A stretch of DNA of 64,000 nucleotides from Kuschelorhynchus macadamiae. Lineage: Eukaryota > Arthropoda > Insecta > Coleoptera > Curculionidae. The notes beneath the pieces are model-generated. The model was not told where the DNA came from. It saw only the letters and a list, made by a program, of their open reading frames with translations, and did not search any database. The position numbers were made by a program, and so were the translations under genes. The DNA lies in contig JAUTXW010003388.1 of the NCBI GenBank assembly GCA_030620095.1, forward strand, positions 513,585 through 577,584, in the 5' to 3' direction. This document shows, one piece after another, positions 10,362-23,600 of this stretch (the first letter of the stretch is position 1; each line of letters opens with the position of its first letter).

Positions 10362-12803
10362 TAGTGGATTTGTCATTAGCAGTCATGGATTGTGATTATG
10401 ACATAATTGTATTGTCAGAAACATGGTTAATTAGTAGCATCAGTGATACAGAGCTAGGCATGCCAGATTTTACAATCTATAGAAAAGACAGGTCACCATC
10501 GACTAGTTCTAAGAAGCACGGTGGAGGTGTTCTTATAGCTGTGCGAAAGTTTATTAAGTCTAAGGTAATTGTACATACTGTTGACTTTATTGAACATTTA
10601 TTTGTTTTAATTAACCACTGTAATATTAAGGCTGTTATTGGTAGTGCTTATATTGCTCCTTGTTCACCCAATGATGTCTTTGAAAACCACTATTTGGCAA
10701 TAGATAGTATTATGCTTCAATATAGCGACTAGCAGCTTTACCTATTGGGCGATTACATCTTACCTAATGCTAATTGGGTGAACAATTATTTTGGGGTTAG
10801 TACCCCGGATGGCCAGAGAGTATCAGTAAATACATTGTGTAATTGTCTGGCATTTCATAATATGTATCAAATTAATAGTATCTTAAATGCAAATAATGTA
10901 CTATTAGATTTAATTTTTTCCCAAGACAGTAATGATGTTGTAGAAATTGCTAATGAGATTGTACTGCCATGTGATTCTCATCACCCGGCAGTTGTGATGA
11001 ATCTTACCTTAAATGTGAGTCAGGATAAGCTTGAATTTGATACCTTTTATTACAATTTCAAGCAAGCAGATTACGCAGGTTTAAACTCTTACCTTTTGAA
11101 TATTGATTGGGAACAATGTTTTTCTGGTTTATATAATGTTAATGATACTGTTGGAATGTTTTATAATATTTTGTTTCAAGCTATCGATCAGATTGTTCCA
11201 CTTATTCGTCTGAAGACACCCAAATTTCCTAAATGGTTCTCGCATGAGTTAAAACAACTAATTTTTCTTAAAAAAGCTATACATAAAAAGTACAAAGAAA
11301 ACAAGCAATGGGATACATATATTGAATATTCAGATTTACGTAATAGATGTAAATGTTTAAAAAGAAAATGTTATTCTGAATATCTGAGAAATATTGAGAA
11401 CTCCATTGAGGGTGATGTGTGTTTTGGAAGTTTGTTGGTTCTCAGAGAAATGATAATATTATTCCTTCTTGCATGTTTTTGGACGAAATTTCTTGTGATA
11501 ATGGTCCATCAATTGTGAATTTATTTGGAAGCTATTCCCAGAAAACATACAAACCAGACGTTAATAATACAGATACTTATAACAGTAATAATAGTAATAA
11601 TAATAGTGTAAATAATATTGATTTGCATGATTTTAAAATTTCTTTAACTACAGTATTTGACACCATAACTCATCTAAAGTCTAATAGGAGCCCTGGACCT
11701 GATGGAGTACCACAAGATCTACTGAAAAATTGTGTATATTCACTATCCAAACCTCTCTGGATATTGTTTAATGAATCTTTAAAAAATGGTACCTTCCCTG
11801 AACAGTGGAAGCACAGCTTTATAACTCCTGTTTTTAAATCAGGGGACAGAGCTAATATTTGTAATTACAGACCGATCTCAATCATTAACTCAATTCCTAA
11901 ACTCTTTGAAAGGATTATTTGTAAACTCTTGAGCACATCTTTTCCCTCTAGAGTGTCTCCTCGACAACATGGCTTTTATAAAGGCAGATCAACCGCCACT
12001 AATATGCTTCTTTATACCCAACATGTGCTCGTGGCTTTGGAGGGTCGGTGTCAGGTTGATTCCATTTACACTGACTTTTCCAGGGCCTTTGACACAGTAG
12101 ATCATGATCTGCTGCTTCAGAAGCTGAAATCTTTGGGTGTTAGAGGTAACTTTTTGTCATGGATGGCAGGTTATTTGAAAGAGAGGAGACAATATGTTCA
12201 TATTAAAGGTTTTACTTCACGGAAAATTATTTTAAAGTCAGGAGTGCCTCAGGGTAGCCATTTAGGTCCTTATCTATTCAATATATTTATTAATGACTTA
12301 TCTAATGAAATTAACTCAGAACACCTTTTTTATACTGATGACTTGAAGCTATTTAAAATTATAAAATCCTTGGAGGATTGTGTAGCCCTACAATGTGATC
12401 TTGATCATATAAAATTGGATATTATTTTTCTTTTTAAGTTAATTAATGGTTTAATGGACTGTTCGGAATTGTTATATTTGATTGGTTTAAGGGTACCAGC
12501 TCGGCAAACCAGAGCTATGGAATTGTTTGCAATTGAATTTCATCGCTGCAATTATGGAGTTTTCTCACCATTGTCTAGAATTGCAGCCAATGGCAATAAA
12601 GTGAATATAGACTTTTTTTTTGAATTCTCTTAAAAGTTTTAAAAGAAAAGTTTCAAAAATTAATTTTAGTTGATTTACTCATGAGATTATTATGTAGCAC
12701 TAATATTTAGCTATAGCCTAAGTCATATATGTAATTTATTTGTGAACATGTAGTTATGTGATTTAATGGGTATTTATACCCGTAAATAAATAAATAAATA
12801 AAT
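10362..12803 (+). mobile_element. LINE (endonuclease plus RT) inserted in the hAT
   Basis: Flanked by TTACA (10357-10361 and 12804-12808), and removal restores the hAT frame. The 5' truncation lies in the APE endonuclease: LSETWL, HGGGVLIAVR, YIAPCSPND, a broken LGDYILPNANW, LLDLIF, DSHHPAV. RT follows: [72 protein letters not shown] and FYTDDLKLFK, where the catalytic box is TDD instead of ADD. An internal deletion near 12415 fuses RT to the C-terminal KLINGLMDCSELL. Frame breaks near 10731, 11420. (AAAT)n tail at 12783-12803. Same family as 26199-28883. Confidence 0.92.
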
Positions 12804-13725
12804 TTACAAAGCAGTCAGTATCAGCTTCCGACGAACTTAGGCGGATACAGGTTACTCAAGGAAGATTAGAAAATTCCACCCTAAAACTAATTCAAGACGT
12901 ATCAACGCGATGAAATTCGACATTTCATATGATAGATCGTTTCATTTTGTTTAGCGAAACAGTCAGTAGCATGTTATTAAAATTTCCAAATTCGCCGCCA
13001 ATGCTTTCAGCGTATGAGCTAGAAATTGCCAAATAAATGACAAAATTATTAAAACCACTAGAGGCCGTAACTGTTGAGTTATGTGGAAGTAATTATATTA
13101 CATGCAGTAATGTTGTCCCGATAATAAATTGTATGACTAAAGCTATAAATAATTATAACCCAACCGTGGAACCTGTAATCGAATTAAAAAAATTTATTGT
13201 AGAACAAACAGAAAGAAGATTCAGAAACATAGAACTTTTAAATTTGTGTGCAGTCTTAACTATTCTAGATCCCAGATATAAAAACATTCATTTTAACAAC
13301 CCACTGGCTTTTAGTTCAAGTTTGAAATTTATTTCTTCAATCATATATAGTTGATAGTTGATACCAACGAGTCATACCATGACTCATTGGTATCAACTCA
13401 AAGTTCTAAATCCTCAATTGCAACTGATGATGAGTTGCCTGTGGAACTTAAACATTATTTGCAGCATCCTGTTGTAAAAAGAACAGAAAATCCACTTCAT
13501 TTTTGGAAAAATGTGCAATGTGTATATCTTAATTTATCAAAGTTAGCATTTAAATATTTACTATGTGTTGCTACATCGGTACCATCCAAACGAATATTTT
13601 CCCAGGCAGGCCATTATTTAACACAGGATAGAAATAGGTTAAAGCCTAACCGACTTTCTAGCCAACTATTCTTGGGATCACTTAGCATTGAAGAGTGGCT
13701 AGGTCAAGGGTCAAGAATGAATTAA
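12804..13725 (+). pseudogene. hAT transposase, C-terminal part
   Basis: Continues KQSVSASDELRRIQVTQGRL, then NSTFHMIDRF, where the hallmark RWNST Trp codon has become TGA (12910-12912). Later SPPMLSAYELEIAK, TKLLKPLEAVTVELCGSNYI, and LCAVLTILDPRYKNIHF. A palindromic GAGTCATACCATGACTC stretch at 13367-13386 marks another frame break. The hAT dimerisation domain is well kept at 13480-13700: NPLHFWKN, YLLCVATSVPSKRIFSQAG, RNRLKPNRLSSQLFLGSL. Confidence 0.88.
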
Positions 13726-14006
13726 TTATTGGTTGAGTTTGGTTTATTATTATAATTATCTGTTTTGTTAGTTTTTATTTATAACTATTTATGTTAATTA
13801 CGTACATTTATTATAATAAAACCTTTTAAGAGTAATAAACCTATTTTATTTATTGCCACACCACAATTGATCAAGCCTAGAGAACAATATTTTTCGAATC
13901 GATTCAATTTTTTCCACGAATCAATTCAAATTACCTGATTAGTGCATCGATTCGATTTGTTTTTAGCTTATCGAATCGATTCATTATAGAATTTTGGCCA
14001 TCCCTA

Positions 14007-14400
14007 CTCCAACGTTGTATTAAGTAAATACAATAGAACGTGGCCCATCACACTTAAAACACTTTTGAAAGTTTTTGCATTTAACACATCATTTATATTA
14101 CATTTATTATCAAGAGAACTTATAATTGTTTTAAGTTGTTGCATAGATAAGGGTTGAAAAGCTTCCAGAGTTGTTTGTATTTTTGGGAGATTACTATCAT
14201 ATCACTTTTCAGCTACATCCCACGTACATCAATAATACTATCAGCAAAGAAATGGTTAAATGCATTTGCAATGTTAATATCCCCATTTACAAGTTTAAAG
14301 TTATTTTGAGATTAAAAATGTATACATTCTGAGATTAAAAATGTATACAAATATGACCAAATCCTTTACCATCATCTTTAACCAATCTTTTTCCACATTA
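14007..14400 (-). mobile_element. Minus LINE, part 2 (upstream half of the split copy)
   Basis: Encodes DINIANAFNHFFADSIIDV, then IQTTLEAFQPLSMQQLKTII SSLDNKCNINDVLN and LLYLLNTT, the linker before RT. It joins the part ending at 8746. A 22-base tandem duplication (GAGATTAAAAATGTATACA) lies at 14309-14349. The 5' end fades near 14400, just before the LZTR1 exon donor. Confidence 0.75.
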
Positions 14401-14456
14401 GTTTACTATTGTTGCGATTACTAGCACATTAATTAATTAAAAAATACTTCACTTAC

Positions 14457-14631
14457 ACTCCAAGACTGTGAATCCAAATCAAAGCAATGTAAATCGTTAG
14501 ACAAAGTAGCATCAGCTGCTCCTCCAAAGACATATAGGTGTCTGTCAAAAGCTACCATAGTGTGGCCATACCTTCTAGCAGGGGGCGGTGGAGCACCACG
14601 TAATATTTTTTCAGTGGAAATTCTCGTCCAT
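14457..14631 (-). CDS. LZTR1: LZTR1 exon, kelch repeat 5
   Basis: A 175-base exon encoding [40 protein letters not shown] and [18 protein letters not shown]. It starts after AG at 14632-14633, with base A finishing the Thr codon, and ends phase 0 before GTAAGTG at 14456. This is the last exon visible in the window; the following kelch and the BTB-BACK exons should be further left in the genome. Immediately beyond the donor lies the 5' end of a minus-strand LINE (up to about 14400). Confidence 0.93.
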
Positions 14632-17600
14632 CTAAAAAATATGTTTCTTTAAAAATCCCTATAAATACCAAAGTGTTGTCCATATAAACTTTATATTTTC
14701 CTATGATTGTTTGAGTTAATTAAATTTTAATATCACACACAAATTAAATATACAAGGTGACAGTAATTTCGCGTGTCAAAAATAGTGGCAATCATTTACC
14801 TTTCACCAAAAGTTAAAAACTACTTTTTGGTCTTACGTTCTTTCCCTGAAACTGAACTGGAAAAGAGAGTTGGTCATTTTAGCTCCGCTCTGACCGCTGA
14901 ACACAAACATGCACTCTCTAGCTACAGCCACTGGAAAGTTGCAGCAGGTAGGTGGACATTCCCCTATTTGGTTTATTTCCTCCCAAACTCTGTCTTCCTG
15001 AAATGCAAGAAATAAAATACTTTATATTAAGAAGTATGACACTAATAAGGAACTGGTAATTAGGGACAAACATACAGGAGAAATCGGGGATGCTCCCACC
15101 AATATTTTATCCTATCTTATGATTTATATAAAATGCAGTTACTTAATGTACATTTAAAAAAACAGTTTATTTGCATATATTTTAATAATAGTTGTGGAGA
15201 GACCACATAAGGAGAGAGTTCACCTTATTGAGACAAGTCTTGATAAGGTGTTTTTACACTTAACCCAAGAGTAGTAGTAAAAAATGCATATTGCTCTACA
15301 CATAGCACAATATTATAATAACTAAACTTAACGTTCAATAATTTAATTGATACTGACTTATAATTTTTTTTTCTTTTTTTTTTTTTTTTTTTTTTGTTTT
15401 GTAAAACAGGACTATGATAAAAACCTGAAACCCTGTGTACACCTAACACCTAAAATAACAGATCACTCTATAATAACTGTGGACGTGATAAAATATATGG
15501 AACGCAATGATGTTGTTAAAGTCTATAGAGATTTTAGTCAATATAATGAGTTGCATTTTCAATTGGATTTGATGGAATCTGCATGGGATAGAAGCTGCAC
15601 AGATGTCGACTTATTGGCAGATCAGTTGGTTGGTACAATTATAAATACACTAGATAAACATGCGCCAACTAAACAGAAAGTGATCAAAAGCAAATGGGCA
15701 GATAAAAAATGGTGGACCCAGGAAGTCGAATTAAATATGCAGGAACGGGACTGTTTATACCAAAAAGCTGTTATAACACAAAAAGAACACGATTTTGGTC
15801 GTTACAGAATACAAAGAAATAAAATGGTAAATATGATTAAAGAACAGAAAAAATATTATTACAACAAAAAAATTGACATGAACCGGAATGACTCAGGAGA
15901 AATGTGGAAAACTATAAAACTAGTAGGTGGAAAGAATAAAATTCAGAATAAACAATTAGGAATAGAATTTCAAGGAAAAACAGCATTAAAGACAGCAGAA
16001 ATAACAGAGGGATTTAATGTTTACTTTATAGAGAGTATTGGAACAATTACCAGTAAACTTGATATTGATATAACAATAGGCAAAATGGATGACTGCAATG
16101 TCAGCATGAATAAATTTCAATTGCTTTCTTTGGTAGAACGCAAAAAAACGGTCAAAAATTTAAAAAAGAAAAAAAGTAGTGTTGATGGCATAAACACGAA
16201 AATATTACAAAGTTCCTTTGAAGTTGTTGGAGATCGATTTTTACATATGATAAATACTAACTTGGATTATGGAATATTTCCTAAAAAATGGAAGAAATCC
16301 ACAATGGTTCCTGTAGAAAAAAAGGTAAACACTAACAGGTGTGAGGAGTTTCGCCCAATAAACATGGTTCCTGTATATGAGAAACTGATGGAAATAATAG
16401 TAAACCAACAGTTTATTCACTGCTTTGAGAAGAATAATCTTCTTACTATCTACCAGGCGGGCTTCTGAAAGAATAATTCCTGTGAAAGTGCACTTCAGAC
16501 TGTGTTAATGAATTGGAGAAATGCATTATGTCAGGGGAAAATCATTGGTGTAGTCTTCTTGGATTTCCGTAGGGCATTTGAAACTATAGATCGAACAATG
16601 TTACTGGAAAAATTAAAGAAATATGGCATCAAAGATAAAGTTCTTCTGTTGTTTAAAGATTATTTGTCTGGGAGATATCAAGAAACAAAATTTATGAACA
16701 CTACCTCAAAACAACAGGAGAATATATATGGTGTTCCACAGCGAACAGTACTGGGTCCGAATCTGTTTATAGTACATAAATGACTTAGTTAGGCATCTAA
16801 AGGCATGTAATATACAACTTTTGGCTGACGACACTTTGCTTTACTTAGTAGGAGAAGATGTTCAAGATATTGTAAATACTGTAAATAAGGAACTTGAAAT
16901 TGTATATAAATGGTTAACGCACAATGGGCTAAGTTTAAATATAGAGAAAACCAAATTTATGTTTATAAAAAATAAAAGAAATCCCATCGAAACAAAAAAT
17001 CACAGTGGTATCTTTATAAATGGCCAAAACATTGAACAAGTGCAAGAATACAAGTACCTGGGCGTTATTGTTGATGAAAATCTAACATTTTCTAAACATG
17101 CAGAATATATTACCAAAAAAGTCGCTAAAAAATAAATCTTTTAGGAAGGATGAGTCCCTATCTTAGTGATTGGTCAAAGCTAACCATATATAAAACAATA
17201 ATACTACCACATTTTAATTATTGCACAACAATCTTGGTTTTACTACCTAATTTCCAAGTCGACACACTCCAGAAAAAACAAAACATGGCTATGCGATATA
17301 TTAGGTGCAGTAGATATACTAGTATTATTGAGATGTTAAAGGCCACCGAACTGTTGAGCGTAAAACAAATTATATTTATAAACACAATGATTGCAATATA
17401 TAAAATAAAACACCATTTATTCCCAAACCATTTATTAAGTTATACCAGAACTGTAGCAGATATACATACATATCAAACCTGTTCCAGAGAACACTTCTAC
17501 GTAAACACAGTTTCATCTACATATGGACAAAATGACCTTTTTCATAATGGACTTATCCAATATAATGCCTTACCTCAACATGTTAAAGACTGTGAATCTG

Positions 17601-20600
17601 TGAAGCTTTTCAGAAGAGAATGTACCAAATATGCTAAAGACACTATTGGCACATAGAGACCGCTAATCAATCTATTCTTTTAATGCTTTTTTTTTTAATT
17701 TATTTGCTGTCTGAAATATTCATGTTTGTTAAAATTCAAAAATGTAAACAACATTCTTATCATGTATTTTTTGTTAGCTATTGCTATTAATAAATGATTA
17801 TTATTATTATTGTAATTATAAATTCTGTTGTACGCACATAATCATTTCCTACAGGTCTACACAATTAGGATCAAATATTAATTTCTTATTACCTGGAATT
17901 TATTACGGAACATTTGAATTGAGTGTAGTAATCTGAGTAAATTAGACCTTTTTATGTTTTTTGTATGGGTAGTATTTATAGTTTCATGTATATGTATACA
18001 GGAGCCTTGAAAAGCAAAATGAGAACTGATCCGACGGTTTCGTCGAACTGTGAAATCCAAGGAATATAAATAAAAACATAATTGCAATGCTTACCCCAAG
18101 AATTGAACGCGTCCAAAAAATCAAGGGATTGAACAAAATGGACCACCTAAAATGACAATCGAGGGCACCTCCAACAGTTTTTATTTAAATGAACACTTAA
18201 TACCTCCAAACTAGTTTCCAGAAGCAATATAAATTCGTCTGGACGTATTTGTAAGAAAAGATGGTATGAAGAAATCATGGTTCTTGAGATTAGAACGTGT
18301 CAAATTGGAATTAATATCCGACGTTTCGCCGTAACCCGTATCTCTAGTGAAATTGTTTTGTATGTTTAAAAATTTCAATAGATTCCCTAATTTTTCATTT
18401 ATAAAATCCTGGAACCAATGCTAGAAACTGGGTTTCCTTTACATTTATAATATGGCCAGTGTTATGCTGGTGTTCAGCTACAGCAGACTGAATAATTTGT
18501 TTCTTTTTAATATGTCGTTCATGTTCCTTAAGTCTAGTTGATATTGAGCGTCCTGTTTCTCCCACATACTCTTCTCCACAGAAGCAAGGAATTTTATATA
18601 CTCCTGTTGTTTCAAAAGGTACAATATCTTTCGGGGATAGCAAGCATTGTCCAATCTTCTTATGTGTATTGAAGATTGTACGTATGTTGGACCGCCGAAG
18701 TAATCATCCTATTTTGTCTGTAGTGCCATGTATGTAAGGAAGAACAACACTACCTAACGATGGCTCCTTATCATCCTCCCTTCGCGGAGTTGGATTACTA
18801 TATGATTTGATTGAAGGCATAATATCTTCAGAGCAATATCCATTCCCTCTCAGAGCTTCGGTCAGTTTCAATGTTTCTGATGTTAGAGAAACTTGATCAG
18901 AAATCGAAATGGGTCTAAATACTAGTGAGTTAATAACCGATTTCTTTTGTGCTGGATGGTGGTGGAAATTTGCATTTAAGTATCTAATTGTATGAGTCGG
19001 TTTTTGTGCTTCAGAAGAGAGCTCTACGAGGTGTATGTGGCGCAAGTGTGAGAGAGTCATGTAAACCTTTATGTCTTAAATAGAGAATACTCACGCTGCA
19101 TTTTGTATACATATTGGAAGCTGTCTGCTTAATTTACACAAAATATCATAGGCTCTTCATCAAGTCAATATCTATAACACCCGACAAGAGGATACACTGC
19201 CAAACTCTTTAATTCCTAATGCTAAGAAGGTTAACCATTTACCGAGTCGCATACTTAAAAATATCACAACCTTCAAGAAAGCAGTTAAAGTCTTATTGCT
19301 GCGGAAAGCCTATTATTCAGAAAATGAGTTTAAGCAATTATTGTCAAACCCAACCTGTCATGAGGAATTTTCGCTTCCTCAAAAACGTACTTAGTTAGAG
19401 AGAGGATATGATTTTTATGTTGGAGCGGCGCGTGGCCTCAAAGTACAGGCACCACTGGCATTCACGAGTGAATAATTCAGTTCAGTTCAGTTTTGTTTTA
19501 TGGCGCTGTGATGTGCTATGACAATTTGCCAGCTCTTCTCCCTTGGGTCCAGGCAGTCTGATTCTTTGATCATTCTGGTCCCATTATCCTCTTACTTTAG
19601 TACTTCTCTCTTTTTCTTTCTTTCTTTCTTATTTCCTCCCTTTTCTTTCTTCTCCTTTTGGTATTTTATTTATTTATTTATTTATTTTTTTTAAGGAATG
19701 TTAGTCTTTCACCCTCTAACTCTCCACTCTTCCACACGACAAGGACAACAATTACTAGACACCACTACACGGTACACATAGCTGGTAGGGTAAATTTACC
19801 TGTTCTTGTTTTTACGATATGCAAATTGGTTTGTTTCACCTAAACTTATTTGGTTTCATTATAACAATGGTATGTTTATAAATTGATATTATTTCTCTTT
19901 AAAAATGTAATCAGGGATTTGACTCTACAGATATTTATATTGTTTAGAACCGATATAATATTGAATGGAGTGTTTAACCTTACCTAAAATCTGTTGAGGT
20001 TATGTCAACAGTAAACAAACAAACTTCCAAAAAATTCACAAAAAAAATTGTAAATTCTGCAAAAAAAAAGTGATTTCCTCACTTGATTGTGGAGTTTGTG
20101 GTACCAGCTTCCACCCCAGCTGTGGGATACAGGCAGGAGCAGCAAACAAGGATAATATTGTCACATGTTGCCGGCGGCGGACAAAAAGTGAGGTTACAGA
20201 CGAAATTTGCGACGAAATGGATGAAAAACCTCCTTGAGAAAATGTTCAAGGAACATCTAAGCTCCTTCAAGAAAACTCTGGAAGGTGAGCTGAGTGAAAT
20301 TAAAAAATCAATGTAATTTATGTTGGATTGTTTTAATGAACAAAAAAAGGAGTTGCAAAAAACGCTGAAGGAAATGAAACAGCTACGAGATGAAAATAGT
20401 GCACTGAAACAAAAATTAGAGAGAATTGAAAACAAAATAAACATTATTGAACAAAGCGAAAAGGAAAAGAACATTGTAATTGCTGGAATACCCAAACAAC
20501 AAGTAGAACCCAAGGAATGTATTAAAATGGTGTTAAAGGCATTAAAACGAGAAGCAAGTGATGAAGACATACAAGAAGTTTACAGAATGTCAACTAAGGT

Positions 20601-23600
20601 AAATGCTCCTCTGATACTGAAGCTACGAGATATGGAAACAAAGCATAAAATTTTAGCAAAAGTCAAAGAATTTCGTGGAATTAAATTAAATGAGTGTGGA
20701 CTACAGGGCGGAATCAAGAACATCTTTTTCAATGAGGATCTGACCTGCATAAACCAGCTTCTCATTAAAAAAGCAAGGGAACTGAAGAAGCAAAACGTGG
20801 TGAAGGCTGCTTATGTTAAAAATGGTAAAATTTATTTAAAGAACAATAGACAATGATAGGGCAATACAAATAAAGACTGAAAACGATTTTGTACAAGCGT
20901 GTTTGGTATGAGACTTAAATAGATATTAATTAATATATGTTTGTATGTAAAAAAACTATTTTCTTTTAAAAATGGCTGTTATAGAAGATCTAACTATTTT
21001 GTATATTAATGTAAGAAGTTTAAGGAACAAGTTTGATGATTTATATGACATAATTAATACAAATAAAGAAACCATACACTTAATAATATTAACAGAAACT
21101 TGGTTGTACCCAAATGAATTGGATCTATTTATATTGCCGTCATACACAGCGGTGCAGGACTGTAGAAAAACAAGAGGGGGTGGTACAAGCATTTATGTAA
21201 GAAATAATTTGAATTTTGAGTATAAAAACACACAAAAAATCAACATGGAGGACTGCAATACAGTTTCAATATATCTGCCTGAACATAATCTAACAATTCT
21301 TTCTATATACAGAGCACCGAAGAACAATTGCAAAATATTTATATCGGAACTTGACAAAATACTTGAAAAACAAAAAAAACAATTTATGTTTGTTGGTGAT
21401 ATCAACTTTGACCTCATGAAAGAATCAGAGGCTGTTAAAAATTATAAAAATATAGTTGAATTAAACGGTTTTAAATTCCAAAATAAAACTACAAGTCAAT
21501 ATGCAACCAGAACCACAAAAACAACATCATCAATTCTCGACCATGTAGTGACAAATGAGAATTTGCAATGTATGATAAATTTGGAAGATCATGACATATC
21601 AGATCATAAAATAATGTATATTAGAACTAAGAAAAAAATAGTCAAGGCTGAAAAAGAAAAAATAAATAGAACATGTTTTAACAAAGAAAAGTGGAAAAGT
21701 GAAATTTAGAGAAAAATAGGAACATCACAAATAAAGTCTTTTAAGGAACTTGCCGATTTTTTAAACAGTGCAAAAAATGCATGTACAAAGAATTACACAA
21801 TAACAGTAAAAAATGGAAACTATTGGATAACAAATGACTTTTTAAAGAAACTACAGGAAAAAAATAAACTATATGAAAGATGGAAAAAAATACAAAACGA
21901 TATTACTGAGAGGGATTTCAAAAAAGCAAAAAATTAATTGAACAATTTGAAAAAAAGGCTTCAAAAACAATATGCAGAAAATAAGTTTGAAAAAACAGGA
22001 GGAGATGCTAAAAAAACATGGGCAGTTTTAAATGAATTGTGTCGAAGAAACTCCAAGACGAAAATGAGAAACATAGCTAAAATTGCAGATAAATATGGCA
22101 AAAATTGGACCAAGGATGAAGATATTGCCAGAGTAATAAATAACCATTTCTCCACCATTGGAAAAAATTTGGCAAATAGCATCACAAATAATTACAAGCA
22201 TGGCGAAGCATTTCATGAAGAAGAAGAAACTGACAGTATCTTTTTGAACCCTACAACTCTAAATGAAATACAAAAAATTGTAACTGACTTAAAAAATGAC
22301 TGTGCTCCAGGATGCGATAACATCACGAAGCAAGATATATATTCAATATTTGATATTATTGGACCCACAATAGCAAAACTAACAAATGAAGTACTGACAT
22401 ATGGGGTGTATCCTGAAGAGCTCAAAACTGCTAAAATCATACCAGTTCATAAAAAAGGAACCTTGGATGACTTGAACAATTACCGCCCAATCTCTCTATT
22501 AAGCATTTTTAGTAAAATTTTCGAGAAAGTCATTAAAGTTAGAATTATTAAATTTATAGAAACACATTTTAAATTTGACAAAAACCAGTACGGGTTTCAA
22601 AAAAAAAGCAATACTCTGGGAGCAACAGTTGAATTGATAGAATGTATCACTGGTGAATTAGACAAAAATAGATATGTTATAGCTGTAAATATTGACCTCC
22701 AAAAAGCATTCGATACAGTGGACCATAAACTGTTAATGGAAAAATTATACAAGATGGGAATCAGGGGAGTCTGTCACAAACTAATAAAAACCTATACCGA
22801 AGGAAGAAAGCATTTCACTGTAGTAAATGGAATAAATAGTGAAGAAGACAATCTGGATGTTGGTGTGCCCCAAGGCTCAGTGCTAGGGCCACTAGAGTAT
22901 CTTCTATATGTACATAGTCTTAAGTATTTACAATTAAAATCAAAATACCTACTTTTTGCTGATGACACTGTTTTGGTATTCTCTGACACAAATGAGGAGG
23001 AACTTGAAAGAAATATTAATAATGACCTTATGAATTACTTCAAATGGCTTTGCTATAACAAACTGAGTATAAATATTGCAAAGACAGTTTATATGATTTA
23101 CAATCAAAAAGGAAAAAAGATTATAAATCCAGAAATTAAATTAAATAATGTTACCCTCAAAAGAGTTGAAGAATATAAGTATCTGGGGTTAATAATAACA
23201 AGCAAATTAACTTGGGAATCGCATATAGACAGTGTCATAAATAAAATAGTTCCTTTTATAGGTGCAATAAAAAGATGTTCACACCAACTAAATACAAAAA
23301 CCCGATATTTGTTATATAATAGCTTTGTCGAACCACACTTATGATACCTGCTACCATGCTGGGGAAACACAAATGTAAATTTATTTGAAAAGCTACAGAG
23401 ACTTCAAAATAAAGCAATAAAGTCTATTTTTTCCATTAATAAATATACACCTACCAAAGTTATTTACAAAAGATTTAATTTATTAAACATACAAAAATTA
23501 AAAATTCTTGAGCAAGCTAAACTTATCTACAAAATTCAGCATAAAACCATAAAGATAAACTTAGAACTTAAACAAAACAATGAATTTCACAACTACAATA

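Larger units (their letters stand above)
8747..14006 (+). mobile_element. BED-type hAT transposon with 8-bp target duplication
   Basis: The 12-base terminal inverted repeat TAGGGATGGCCA starts at 8747 and is mirrored at 13995-14006. Both sides carry CTCCAACG (8739-8746 and 14007-14014), the 8-bp duplication typical of hAT. Subterminal ATCGATTCGAT motifs recur at both ends. It was inserted in a minus-strand LINE whose frame is restored when the hAT and one duplication are removed. The interior holds a broken transposase (9242-10361 and 12804-13725), itself split by a LINE at 10362-12803. Confidence 0.95.

Noticed and set aside
1..14456. Remaining LZTR1 exons (last kelch, BTB, BACK)
   Set aside because: I looked on the minus strand for BTB motifs such as CDVEF and VVCESAARL-like text and found none; only the short fragment at 1996-2042 resembles the gene.
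20079..20570. 163-codon minus-strand frame rich in Ser, Phe and Cys
   Set aside because: Antisense shadow of the plus-strand LINE ORF1 coiled coil; composition is the complement of Lys/Glu codons.
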